From positions 1 to 64,000 of the forward strand of contig JABBOH010000015.1 of assembly GCA_019351895.1 (NCBI GenBank): DNA of 64,000 nucleotides. The letters run 5' to 3'. The first letter of the stretch is position 1; each line of letters starts with the position of its first letter. This document shows, piece after piece, positions 9,281-18,015 of this stretch. A model generated the notes under the pieces. It was not told where the DNA came from. It was given only the letters and a program-made list of their open reading frames with translations, and ran no database searches. Made by a program: the position numbers and the translations under genes. The stretch is from Pseudomonadota bacterium (lineage in GTDB: Bacteria; Pseudomonadota; Alphaproteobacteria; Acetobacterales; Acetobacteraceae).

Positions 9281-10570
9281 TTACAGAGCACCGGACCCGA
9301 AGATCGCGCGCAGCAGCAGGAACAGCACCCCGCCGGCCAGGAAACCGACCAGAGTGCCGTTCACGCGGATATATTGCAGGTCGCGCCCGACCCTCAGCTC
9401 CAGCCGGTCCGTGACCGTCCGCGCATCCCACTGCGAGACGACGTCGGCCACGAAATCGGCCGCCCGCTCCTGCGCGAGCGGCAACAGCCCGGCTACGATC
9501 GCCGCGGCCCCGCGCTCGACGCCCGAGCGGATCGCCGGATCCTGCTCCACCGCCTCGCCAAATTTATGGAGCGTCGCCTCGATCAGCGCCATCGTGTGCC
9601 CGTTCGGACGCGCCGCGTCCCGCTCGACCGCTGTCCGCAGGCGGTTCCAGATATCGCCGATCCAGTTGCGGACCGATTCATGGGCGATGACCTGCTTGAT
9701 GGCTCGGCCGATTTCCGCCGCCCGCTCAGGATCGCTCTCGATCAGCGCGATCTCGCGCCGCACCCACTCATCGAAGGCGATCCGCATCGTCGAGCCGTCC
9801 GGTCCCACCGTGTCGAGTTCGGCGTTGACCGCGCTGATCACCCGCTTGGCCACGCTGGCGCCTATCGCCCAGCCGAGGATCTGGCCGCCCTGCTCGCGCA
9901 CCCGATCGCGGATGCCGCCGCGCAGGTCGTCCTCCTTGCTGGTCAGCATCATCCGCAGCTGGCCGAGGACGAAGGTGAAGACCTCCTGATGCCGGCCGCC
10001 CTCGACGAGGCCGTAAAGCGCCCTTGCGACGACGCGCCCCGCCGCCGGACCGCCGATCACGCGCGGCAGCAGACGGTCGAGCAGCCGGCGCGCCCGCCCG
10101 TCCTCGAGCGAGGCCAGCACCCGCGGCAAGCTTGCCGCCAGCGCCTCGGCCGCCGGCTTGACGGTCGCGGGGTCGGAGAGGAAGCGGTGCAGGATACCGG
10201 GCAGGTCGGCCCGCACGAGCACGCGCGAAACCTCGGCCTGGGTTATGACATGCGCGCCGATGAAGCGTCCGAGCGCCCGCCCCAGCCGCGCCTTCTGCGC
10301 CGGAATGATCGCCGTATGCGGGATGGGGATGCCGAGCGGATGGCGGAACAGCGCCGTGACCGCGAACCAGTCGGCGAGGCCGCCGACGACGCCGGCCTTG
10401 GCGGCGGATTCCAGGAGGTCGCGGCCAAGCCCTGGCGGCAGGGCGAAGCTTCCCACGCAGAGCGCCGCCATGCCGACGAGCAGGCCGGTCGCGAACAGCT
10501 TGTGGCGGCGCAGGGACCGGCGATCCGCCGCGTCGGCATCCTGGCTCGCCTGGACTGGTATCGAATCCAT
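9281..10570 (-). CDS. DUF445 (YjiN-like) membrane-anchored protein
   Basis: 429 residues. Two hydrophobic segments near residues 28-48 and at the extreme C-terminus (GTLVGFLAGGVLFLLLRAIF) flank a long helical middle, as in the DUF445/YjiN family. The conserved GGLADWFAVTALFRHPLGIPIPHTAIIP block is at about residues 64-92 and GRFIGAHVI follows. The biochemical role of the family is unknown. It begins seven bases after the stop of the small gene at 10578, so the two form an operon. Confidence 0.85.
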   Translation of the reverse strand: MDSIPVQASQDADAADRRSLRRHKLFATGLLVGMAALCVGSFALPPGLGRDLLESAAKAGVVGGLADWFAVTALFRHPLGIPIPHTAIIPAQKARLGRALGRFIGAHVITQAEVSRVLVRADLPGILHRFLSDPATVKPAAEALAASLPRVLASLEDGRARRLLDRLLPRVIGGPAAGRVVARALYGLVEGGRHQEVFTFVLGQLRMMLTSKEDDLRGGIRDRVREQGGQILGWAIGASVAKRVISAVNAELDTVGPDGSTMRIAFDEWVRREIALIESDPERAAEIGRAIKQVIAHESVRNWIGDIWNRLRTAVERDAARPNGHTMALIEATLHKFGEAVEQDPAIRSGVERGAAAIVAGLLPLAQERAADFVADVVSQWDARTVTDRLELRVGRDLQYIRVNGTLVGFLAGGVLFLLLRAIFGSGAL

Positions 10571-10577
10571 CCGCCCT

Positions 10578-10868
10578 CTATTGCCCGAGCATCAACTCGC
10601 CGGCGACACGCCCGCTGCCGGGCTCGACCAGCAGGATACGGTCGGGACCGCCGCCTTCCACCAGCACGGACAGCCGCCCATCGACTGCCGCGATGCTCAC
10701 GATATGGGAGCCCGCGGGCTGATGCAGCATGGTCGTGGTCAACGTCACAGGCGCCGAGGGGCCGCTGACAATATCCTTTACGAGCTTGACGATCACGACG
10801 GTGGTCACGACGACGATGAGAACGCCCATCGCGATCACCGCGATCAGCAGCGGCCTTGCCTTCTCCAT
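10578..10868 (-). CDS. Small single-pass membrane protein (DUF6476-like)
   Basis: 96 residues from the ATG at 10868 (MEKARPLL). A membrane helix covers about residues 6-30; the rest is a small beta-rich domain with GSHIVSIAAVDGRLSVLVEGGGPDRILLV. Its position immediately divergent from an RluD-type gene is common for small proteins of this type in alphaproteobacteria. Function is unknown. Confidence 0.65.
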   Translation of the reverse strand: MEKARPLLIAVIAMGVLIVVVTTVVIVKLVKDIVSGPSAPVTLTTTMLHQPAGSHIVSIAAVDGRLSVLVEGGGPDRILLVEPGSGRVAGELMLGQ

Positions 10869-10922
10869 CGTCTCGCTCCTGCGCCCTATCACCGGGTTCT
10901 CGCTTGGGGGTATGTGTCCCGG

Positions 10923-12014
10923 ATGACCCGCCGCCGCATCCCTCGCCCCGAACCGGAGCTTAACCCGGAGTCCGATCTGGAATCAGACGCGGAATTCAAC
11001 GCGGAGCCCGACATCGACGACGCTGACCTCATCTTTCCGGACAATGTCGTCGCGGCCTCCGGCAGCGAGGGGGAGCGCCTAGACCGCTTTCTGGCTGAAA
11101 GCTTCGCGCCCCTCTCCCGCTCAAGGATCAAGAACCTGATCCTGGACGGGATGGCAAGACGCGGCGGCGTGACCACGCGCGATCCGTCGGAGCTTGTCCA
11201 GGCCGGCGCCACCTATGCGCTCACCGTGCCGGACGCGACCCCCGCGGTGCCGCGCGCCGAGAGCATTCCGCTCACGATCCTCTACGAGGACAGCGACATC
11301 ATCGTGCTCGACAAGCCTGCCGGGCTTGTCGTCCATCCCGCGCCGGGCAACTACGAGGGCACACTGGTCAACGCGCTCCTCGGCCATTGCGGCGACAGCC
11401 TGACCGGCATCGGCGGCGAGCGGCGGCCCGGCATCGTCCACCGGCTCGACAAAGAGACCTCGGGCGTCATGGTGGCGGCGAAGACGGAACTCGCCCACAC
11501 CCGCCTGTCGCAGACCTTCGCGAACCGCGACCTCGACCGGCATTACCTTGCCCTCTGCTGGGGCACGATGAGCCCGGCCTCAGGCGATATCGAGGGCGCG
11601 ATCGGGCGCGATCCACGCGACCGCAAGCGCATGGCGGTGCGCGGGTCAGGCGGCCGCGACGCCCTGACCCACTATAGCACGCAGCAGATCTGGCGGCTCG
11701 CCGTGTCGCTGCTCGACGTGAAGCTCTCGACCGGACGAACGCATCAAATCCGGGTTCATCTCGCCTCGGTCTCGCATCCGGTGGTGGGAGATCCGGTTTA
11801 TCTGCGGCGCATTCCGGCGGCGTCGAAGAACCTTCCGGCGGAAATCCGCACCCGGCTGCTCGATTTCCCGCGACAGGCGCTGCATGCGGCGAGCCTCGCC
11901 TTCGCCCATCCGCGCACGGGCGAGCCCCTGTCGTTCCATACGGCGCCACCCGCCGATTTCCAGCAACTTCTGGACAGCCTCGATGCAGTGGCGGGTCCCG
12001 GCGGCAGCCGTTGA
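10923..12014 (+). CDS. RluA/RluD-family 23S rRNA pseudouridine synthase
   Basis: 363 residues from the ATG at 10923. After an unusual acidic N-terminal tail of about 40 residues (rich in Glu/Asp), an S4 RNA-binding domain spans about 50-98, and the synthase domain follows with catalytic Asp176 in GIVHRLDKETSG. GRTHQIRVHLASVSHPVVGD near the C-terminus is also diagnostic. The S4 domain suggests an RluD/RluC-like enzyme acting on 23S rRNA rather than RluA. The acidic tail is not needed for the fold. Confidence 0.9.
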   Translation: MTRRRIPRPEPELNPESDLESDAEFNAEPDIDDADLIFPDNVVAASGSEGERLDRFLAESFAPLSRSRIKNLILDGMARRGGVTTRDPSELVQAGATYALTVPDATPAVPRAESIPLTILYEDSDIIVLDKPAGLVVHPAPGNYEGTLVNALLGHCGDSLTGIGGERRPGIVHRLDKETSGVMVAAKTELAHTRLSQTFANRDLDRHYLALCWGTMSPASGDIEGAIGRDPRDRKRMAVRGSGGRDALTHYSTQQIWRLAVSLLDVKLSTGRTHQIRVHLASVSHPVVGDPVYLRRIPAASKNLPAEIRTRLLDFPRQALHAASLAFAHPRTGEPLSFHTAPPADFQQLLDSLDAVAGPGGSR

Positions 12015-12040
12015 CAGGCTTTGCCGCAGCGCCATAGCTG

Positions 12041-13264
12041 ATGGCCATGTCCCGCAGCACCGAGCTTCAGACGCCCGCCGGCATGTCGGCAGGGATGACC
12101 CTTCTGCTCGCGGTGACGGCGGGCATCAGCGTCGCCAACCTCTATCTGGCGCAGCCGATGATCGGGCTGATCGGCCCTTCCGTCGGGCTCGGCCCCAGCG
12201 CCTACGGGCTGGTCGTGACCGTGACCCAAATCGGCTACGCGGCGGGGCTTCTGCTGCTCGTGCCGCTCGGCGATTTCGTCGAGAACCGCAGGCTGATGGT
12301 GGTCACCCTCAGCCTCAGCGCGGTCACGTTGCTGCTGACCTCCTTCGCGCACACTCCGGACCTTTTTCTGCTGGCCTGCCTGCTCATCGGCATCACATCG
12401 GTCACGACACAGATGGTGGTGCCGGTCGCGGCTCACCTCGCCGATCCCGCGCGGCGCGGCCGGCAGGTCGGCACCGTCGTCAGCGGGCTGCTGACAGGCA
12501 TCCTGCTCGGCCGCCCCTTCGCCAGCATCGTCGCGAGCATCAGCGGCTGGCGGTCGGTCTTCATCATCGCGACGGTCGCGATGCTGTGCATGGCGCTGGT
12601 CCTTTGGTTCAGGCTGCCTGACCGGCATCCGCAGGTGCGGAAGAACTACCTCGCGGTGCTCGCCTCGATGTGGCCGCTGCTGCGGCGCACGGCGGTGCTG
12701 CGGCGGCGCATGGGCTACCATATGGGCCTTTTCTTCGCCTTCTCGGTCTTCTGGACCGCGATCCCGCTGGAACTCACCCGGCATTTCGGGCTGCACCAGC
12801 GAGGCATCGCCATCTTCTCGCTGATGGGAGCGGCCGGCGCCTTGTCCTCCCCCGCCGCAGGCCGCATGGCCGATGCCGGCAAGTCCGTGCCCGGCACCAT
12901 CGGCTCGATGATCATGGTCGCTGCCGGCATCGGGCTGACCTGGCCGGCCTCGATGGCCACGGGGTGGCTCGGCCTCGCGGCCTTCGCGGTCGCCGCCATC
13001 CTGCTGGACGGTGGCGTTCAGGCGCATCTGGCTTTTGCACAGAAGGCGATCTTCGACCTCGCGCCCGAGCATCGCAGCCGCGTCAACGCCATCTTCATCG
13101 CAGGCGCCTTCATCGCGGCGGCTATCGGCTCCGCGGCGGCGCCCCTCGTCTTCACCCTCGATCACTGGCCGCTGGTGGCGCTTCTCGGCGTCATCCCGCC
13201 CCTGCTGGCACTTGCGGCCTTCGTCCGGCACGAGCGGCGCGGGTCCCGCCGCGCGGCGGCCTGA
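12041..13264 (+). CDS. MFS transporter (DHA1-like exporter)
   Basis: 407 residues with about 12 membrane helices in two six-helix halves. The PLGDFVENRRLMV loop between helices 2 and 3 matches MFS motif A. Resemblance to YnfM/AraJ-type exporters suggests drug or sugar efflux; the substrate is unknown. The ATG at 12041 lies 27 bases after the rluD-like stop; a second ATG follows at 12047. A TTGACA overlapping the upstream stop codon (12011-12016) could be its -35 element. Confidence 0.85.
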   Translation: MAMSRSTELQTPAGMSAGMTLLLAVTAGISVANLYLAQPMIGLIGPSVGLGPSAYGLVVTVTQIGYAAGLLLLVPLGDFVENRRLMVVTLSLSAVTLLLTSFAHTPDLFLLACLLIGITSVTTQMVVPVAAHLADPARRGRQVGTVVSGLLTGILLGRPFASIVASISGWRSVFIIATVAMLCMALVLWFRLPDRHPQVRKNYLAVLASMWPLLRRTAVLRRRMGYHMGLFFAFSVFWTAIPLELTRHFGLHQRGIAIFSLMGAAGALSSPAAGRMADAGKSVPGTIGSMIMVAAGIGLTWPASMATGWLGLAAFAVAAILLDGGVQAHLAFAQKAIFDLAPEHRSRVNAIFIAGAFIAAAIGSAAAPLVFTLDHWPLVALLGVIPPLLALAAFVRHERRGSRRAAA

Positions 13265-13279
13265 CCGGCGGGCCGGACG

Positions 13280-14701
13280 ATGCCCATGACGATGAAGGCG
13301 CCGCCGCCGCTTTTCATCGCGCTTCTGGTCGCCGCCAGCGGCTTCATGGAGCTGCTCGACGGCACCGTCATCACCACCGCCATTCCCAGCATGGCGCGGA
13401 GCTTTCAGGTCCATCCGGTCGACCTCAACCTCGGCATCACCGCCTATATGATCATGCTGGCGGCGGCTATTCCGCTCAGCGGCTGGGCGACGGAGCGGCT
13501 CGGCGCGCAGAGCGTCTTCGGCGCCGCCATCGCGATCTTCACGGCCGCCTCCGTGCTCTGTGGCCTCGCCGACGGTTTCTGGAGCTTCTTCGTTGCCCGC
13601 ATCCTGCAAGGGCTCGGCGGCGCGATGATGATGCCGGTCGGCCGTCTCATCGTGCTCCGCAAGACGCCGAAGGCCGACCTGATGCGCGCCACCGCGTTCA
13701 TCACCTGGCCGGCGCTCGTGGCCCCCATTCTCGGCCCCGTGGTCGGCGGCTTCCTCACCAGCTACGCCTCCTGGCGCTGGATCTTCTTTCTCAACCTGCC
13801 GATCGGCCTCGTCGGGCTGATCGCAACGCTCATCCTCATCGACAATGCGCGCCCGGAGGAGCCCCGCCGGCTCGACGCCGGAGGCGCGCTGCTGAGCGGC
13901 GGCTCCGCCGTCGCCTTCGTCTATGGTGCGAGCCTGCTCGGCACCGCGGCGGGCAACGTGCCGCTCGGCGTCGGGCTACTCGCCCTCGGCGCGCTCGGCG
14001 GCTGGGCGACGGTCATGCACGCACGCCACCATCCGTTCCCGCTCATCGAGTTCGCCGCCATGCGCATCCATAGCTTCGTCGCGACGGTGCGCGGCGGCTC
14101 GCTGATCCGCATCGCGATCAGCAGCGCGCCGTTCCTGTTGCCGCTGCTGTTCCAGCTCGGCTTCCATCGCAGCCCGGTCGCCGCCGGCTCCTATCTGCTC
14201 GTGCTCTTCGTCGGCAACCTTGGAATCAAGCCCTTCACCACGCCGCTGATGCGGCGCTTCGGCTTCCGCCGCGTGCTCATCGTCAACGGCGTGCTGCTCG
14301 CCCTCACCTTCTTCGGCTTCGCGCTGCTGACGGCGACGAGCCCGCTCTGGCTCGAACTGCCGCTGCTGCTGGCAAGCGGCGCCGCGCGGTCGACCCAGTT
14401 CACCGCCATGAACACGCTCGCCTTCGCCGATGTGCCGCCTGAGCGGATGACCTCGGCCAACACGCTGTTCAACCTCGCCCAGCAGGTGACCTTCGGGCTT
14501 GGCGTCGCGGCCGGCGCCATCCTGCTCCGGGTCGGTCACGGCATCCTTGGGCAAGGCCCGGTCTCGGTCGCGGACTTCCGATTCGCCTTTGCGGGCGCCT
14601 GCGTGATCTGCCTGCTCGGCATCCTTGATTTTCTCGGCCTTCCCGGCAGTGCCGGCGCATCGGTCAGCGGCCACCGCGCCGGAGAATCCGTAAAAGCTTG
14701 A
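13280..14701 (+). CDS. MFS drug exporter, DHA2 (14-helix, EmrB/QacA type)
   Basis: 473 residues with about 14 predicted helices. The DHA2 motif LDGTVITTAIPSMARSF is in helix 1, motif A-like GWATERLGAQSVF follows, and motif C APILGPVVGGFL is in helix 5. These identify a proton-driven multidrug exporter. It is 15 bp after the preceding MFS gene and probably co-transcribed with it. No EmrA-like periplasmic adaptor gene is next to it. Confidence 0.88.
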   Translation: MPMTMKAPPPLFIALLVAASGFMELLDGTVITTAIPSMARSFQVHPVDLNLGITAYMIMLAAAIPLSGWATERLGAQSVFGAAIAIFTAASVLCGLADGFWSFFVARILQGLGGAMMMPVGRLIVLRKTPKADLMRATAFITWPALVAPILGPVVGGFLTSYASWRWIFFLNLPIGLVGLIATLILIDNARPEEPRRLDAGGALLSGGSAVAFVYGASLLGTAAGNVPLGVGLLALGALGGWATVMHARHHPFPLIEFAAMRIHSFVATVRGGSLIRIAISSAPFLLPLLFQLGFHRSPVAAGSYLLVLFVGNLGIKPFTTPLMRRFGFRRVLIVNGVLLALTFFGFALLTATSPLWLELPLLLASGAARSTQFTAMNTLAFADVPPERMTSANTLFNLAQQVTFGLGVAAGAILLRVGHGILGQGPVSVADFRFAFAGACVICLLGILDFLGLPGSAGASVSGHRAGESVKA

Positions 14702-14768
14702 TCCGGAACCCCTGGTCCGGGCATGTCCTGCCCATCTCCGGCCGCCAGCCAACCAAGGAACGCGCAGC

Positions 14769-16235
14769 ATGAGCCTCGATTTCAGAACTGAACTGTCGCG
14801 CCGGTCGCAGACGCCGGATGGCATGATCGTGCCTGTCATCCTCTCCGGCGGGACCGGCACGCGGCTGTGGCCCGTGTCGCGCGAAAGCTTCCCCAAGCAG
14901 TTCTGGCCCCTCGCCTCCGAGAAATCGCTCATCGCCGAGACCGCGCTCCGCACGTACGGGGGGGAATTCGCTCCGCCGCTCGTGGTGTGCAACGAGGCGC
15001 ACCGCTTCATGGTCGCCGAGCAGCTGCGCGAGGCCGAGATCACCGGCGCGCGCATTCTGCTCGAGCCTGTGGGCCGCAACAGCGCCCCGGCCATCGCCGC
15101 CGCCGCCCTGGTGCTGGCGCAGGACGACCCCCAGGCCGTCATCTGCATGATGGCGGCCGACGCCGCCATTCCGGATGCGGCACCCCTCCGGGCTGCCTTG
15201 GTCACCGCCGCCGCCGTCGCCCGCAGCGGGCGCGTGGTGACGCTCGGCATGCGGCCGACCCGGCCAGAGACCGGCTTCGGCTATATCGAGATGGGCGAGC
15301 CGCTGGCCGAACAGCCGGAGGCTCACGATCTCAAGCGCTTCATCGAAAAGCCCGACGCGAAGCGCGCGGCGGAGTTGATCGCGGGGGGCCGCGTGCTTTG
15401 GAACTCCGGCATCTTCGTCTTCACCGTCACCACCCTGCTGGAGGAGTTGCAGGCCCATGCGCCGCATGTGCTGGAGACGGCGCGCCGCGCCGTCGACGCC
15501 CGCACGACCGATCTCGACTTCATCCGCCTCGGGCGCGAGGAGTTCGCGGCCTGTCCGAACATCAGTCTCGACTATGCCGTTGCCGAGCACACGACGCGCG
15601 CGGCGGTGATCGCTGTCGACTTCCCGTGGTCCGATGTCGGCAGCTGGAACGCGCTCTGGGACCTCGGTGCCAAGGACGGGGACGGCAACGTCGCCGTCGG
15701 CGACGTGCTGCTCGAGGACAGCCGCAACTGCTACGTCCGCAGCGACGGTATGCTGACGACGGTGCTCGGGCTCGACGACGCCGTGGTGGTGGTGACCGAG
15801 GACGCGGTCCTCGCCATGCACCGCGACCGCGCGCAGGACGTGAAGAAGATCGTCGAGCGGCTACGCGCGCAGTCCCGGCACGAAGCCGTCGCCCATAACC
15901 GCAGCTACCGCCCCTGGGGTCACTACGAGGTGCTGATCCTCGGCGAGCGCTTCCAGGTGAAGCGCATCGTGGTCAAGCCGGGTGAGAAGCTATCGCTGCA
16001 GAAGCATTTCCATAGGGCCGAGCACTGGGTGGTCGTGGCGGGCAGCGCGGTCGTGACGCGCGACCAGGACGAGATACTGGTGCGCGAGAACGAGAGCATC
16101 TACCTGCCGCTTGGCTGCACGCACCGCCTGTTCAACCCGGGGCGCATCCCCCTGCACCTGATCGAGGTGCAGTCCGGCGCCTATCTCGGGGAGGACGACA
16201 TCGTCCGCTTCGAAGACACCTACGGCCGCAGTTGA
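14769..16235 (+). CDS. manC: Bifunctional mannose-1-phosphate guanylyltransferase / mannose-6-phosphate isomerase
   Basis: 488 residues, the usual length of the two-domain type II enzymes (ManC/AlgA/CpsB). The nucleotidyltransferase domain has LSGGTGTRLWPVSRE near residue 22 and FIEKPD near 190; the cupin isomerase domain has PWGHYEVL and GEKLSLQKHFHRAEHWVVV. The enzyme supplies GDP-mannose for exopolysaccharide, LPS or O-antigen. No glycosyltransferase gene is nearby, so it appears to be a stand-alone supply gene. Confidence 0.93.
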   Translation: MSLDFRTELSRRSQTPDGMIVPVILSGGTGTRLWPVSRESFPKQFWPLASEKSLIAETALRTYGGEFAPPLVVCNEAHRFMVAEQLREAEITGARILLEPVGRNSAPAIAAAALVLAQDDPQAVICMMAADAAIPDAAPLRAALVTAAAVARSGRVVTLGMRPTRPETGFGYIEMGEPLAEQPEAHDLKRFIEKPDAKRAAELIAGGRVLWNSGIFVFTVTTLLEELQAHAPHVLETARRAVDARTTDLDFIRLGREEFAACPNISLDYAVAEHTTRAAVIAVDFPWSDVGSWNALWDLGAKDGDGNVAVGDVLLEDSRNCYVRSDGMLTTVLGLDDAVVVVTEDAVLAMHRDRAQDVKKIVERLRAQSRHEAVAHNRSYRPWGHYEVLILGERFQVKRIVVKPGEKLSLQKHFHRAEHWVVVAGSAVVTRDQDEILVRENESIYLPLGCTHRLFNPGRIPLHLIEVQSGAYLGEDDIVRFEDTYGRS

Positions 16236-16275
16236 GCCAAACTCCGCAGCACTGACCGTCCGACGGTAAGTCCCT

Positions 16276-16304
16276 GAGCGCGGCGCTAGTTCAGCGCCGC
16301 GCTC
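16276..16304. terminator. 12-bp GC-rich hairpin between convergent manC and FGGY kinase genes
   Basis: GAGCGCGGCGCT (16276-16287) and AGCGCCGCGCTC (16293-16304) form a perfect 12-bp stem with a five-base loop. The repeat overlaps the last codons and stop of the minus-strand kinase gene and lies 40 bp after the manC stop. Its symmetry and position suggest a bidirectional terminator; there is no T-tract. Confidence 0.6.
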
Positions 16305-17923
16305 ATCAAGGCACGATAGGCCATCTGGTCGGCGTACATCCGCTGGAACACGGCATACTTGGCGTCGTGGTACTGTCGGACCGCGTCCGTGGCGGGTGAG
16401 ATGACGCTGCCCGCGCGGCTCATCGCCGCCATCGCCTGCCGCACGTCCGGCTGCACGCCCCCTGCAACGGCCCCGAGGATCGCGGACCCGAGCAGAACGG
16501 CCTCCGGCTCCTCCGGCAGCACCAGCCGGCAACCGGTCGCGTCCGCATGCTCGCGGAGGAACACGGGGTTCTTTGTCCCGCCGCCGCAGGCGAGGATCGT
16601 GTCGATGACATAGCCCTGCGCGTTCAGCGTCTCCACGATGTGCCGCGTGCCGTAGGCGATGGCCTGCACCGTCGCGAGATAGAGCAGCGCCAGATCCTCG
16701 GGTCCGGCCGCGAGCCTCACCCCGGACACCATGCCGCGCAGCGTCGCATCGGCGCGCGGCGAGCGGTTGCCATGGAAGTCGGGCATGACATGCAGCCCCT
16801 CGGTCAGCGCCGCCGGGAAGGCGACCGAGCCCGCCAGCGCCTCCAGCTCCTCGTTCAGCCGCTGGTATATCGTCTGGCCCGCGGCCCGCGCCTGGGCCAG
16901 CATCGCCGGATAGGCGGCATGGCTCGTCACCACATGGTCGATCAGGCTGCCCGTCGCGGACTGCCCGCCCTCGTTCAGCCAGAGCCCCGGCAGCATGGCG
17001 GAGTAATACGGGCCCCAGACGCCCGGCACGAAACGCGCCTCGGCCGAGACCGCCATGTGGCAGCTCGACGTTCCGCCGATCAGGGCCAGCCGATGCAGCA
17101 GGCCCTCCACATCGGGACGCGCCTCCCCCACCGCCGCACCGATCACGCCGATGCCGCCGGCATGCGCGTCGATCGCAGAAGTGCCGACTGGAATTCCCGC
17201 GGGCAGACCGAACTCGGCCGCGGCGGCCTCGGAAAGACCCGCCACCACCGAACCGAGCGGCCGGATGTCGGTCCCGATCCGGGCGAACCCCTCATCCGCC
17301 AAGTCCCCGAGCCCGATCGCCCGGAAATAGGGCTCGTCCCAGCGCTGCCCGTGGCCGAGGTAGGTCCACTTGCAGACGGTGGAACAGAGAGACCGCGCCG
17401 TATCGCCGGTCGCGCGCCAGGTCAGGAAATCCGGCAGGCAGAAAAAGTGCGCCGCGCGGGCCCAGGCCTCGGGCTTATGCTCCTTCAGCCAGAGCATCTT
17501 CGGCGTCTCCATCTCGATCGAAATGGCGCCCCCGACATACCGCAGCACGTCGTGCCGGCCGGCATTGATGCGGTCCGCCTGCGCTCCGGCACGATGATCC
17601 ATCCAGACGATGACGTTCTGCGCCGGATCGTCGTCCGGACTGACCGAAACCGGCGCCCCTTCGGCGTCGAGCACGACGAGCGAGCACGTTGCGTCGAAGC
17701 CGATGCCGCGAACCGTCACCTCGCCCGCCTGCGCCAGCGCCTCCCGCACCGAGGCGCAGACCGCCGCCCAAATGTCGGTGGTGGATTGCTGGACGAAGTC
17801 GGCCTCAGGGCGCCAAGCCAGGATGGAACGGCTCGCCTGCCCGAGCATCCGGCCCGCGCTGTCGAACACGCCGGCGCGTGCGCTGCCCGTACCGACATCG
17901 ACGCCGATCACTGCATCCATCAT
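16286..17923 (-). CDS. FGGY-family pentulose (ribulose-type) kinase
   Basis: 545 residues, full length for FGGY kinases of the YDR109C/FGGY type. The N-terminal ATP site is [27 protein letters not shown], the [16 protein letters not shown] block and the C-terminal [20 protein letters not shown] are the family signatures. These kinases phosphorylate D-ribulose or a related pentulose in the cytosol. No pentose catabolic genes adjoin it. The stop codon lies inside a strong hairpin shared with manC. Confidence 0.87.
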   Translation of the reverse strand: MMDAVIGVDVGTGSARAGVFDSAGRMLGQASRSILAWRPEADFVQQSTTDIWAAVCASVREALAQAGEVTVRGIGFDATCSLVVLDAEGAPVSVSPDDDPAQNVIVWMDHRAGAQADRINAGRHDVLRYVGGAISIEMETPKMLWLKEHKPEAWARAAHFFCLPDFLTWRATGDTARSLCSTVCKWTYLGHGQRWDEPYFRAIGLGDLADEGFARIGTDIRPLGSVVAGLSEAAAAEFGLPAGIPVGTSAIDAHAGGIGVIGAAVGEARPDVEGLLHRLALIGGTSSCHMAVSAEARFVPGVWGPYYSAMLPGLWLNEGGQSATGSLIDHVVTSHAAYPAMLAQARAAGQTIYQRLNEELEALAGSVAFPAALTEGLHVMPDFHGNRSPRADATLRGMVSGVRLAAGPEDLALLYLATVQAIAYGTRHIVETLNAQGYVIDTILACGGGTKNPVFLREHADATGCRLVLPEEPEAVLLGSAILGAVAGGVQPDVRQAMAAMSRAGSVISPATDAVRQYHDAKYAVFQRMYADQMAYRALMSAALN

Positions 17924-17959
17924 CGCTTCCCACCCCGTAATCCACGAGAGTTTCTGCTT

Positions 17960-18005
17960 CTTCTTTCAAAAAGAAGGGCTGTCCGTTCGTTTTTGGAAAA
18001 AGAAC
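17960..18005 (-). terminator. AT-rich hairpin pair downstream of adenine deaminase
   Basis: Two AT-rich inverted repeats lie in the 92 bp between ade and the FGGY kinase gene: CTTCTTT/AAAGAAG (17960-17966 and 17970-17976) and GTTC-G-TTTTT/AAAAA-GAAC (17985-18005, one bulged G). On the minus strand they follow the ade stop at 18016 by about ten bases. They look like a terminator and resemble the hairpin at 49054-49075. Confidence 0.5.
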
Positions 18006-18015
18006 CAGAAAGCTC

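Noticed and set aside
11798-13609. A 603-codon minus-strand frame over the first MFS gene
   Set aside because: Composition of a GC-driven shadow frame; the plus strand has a clear MFS protein.
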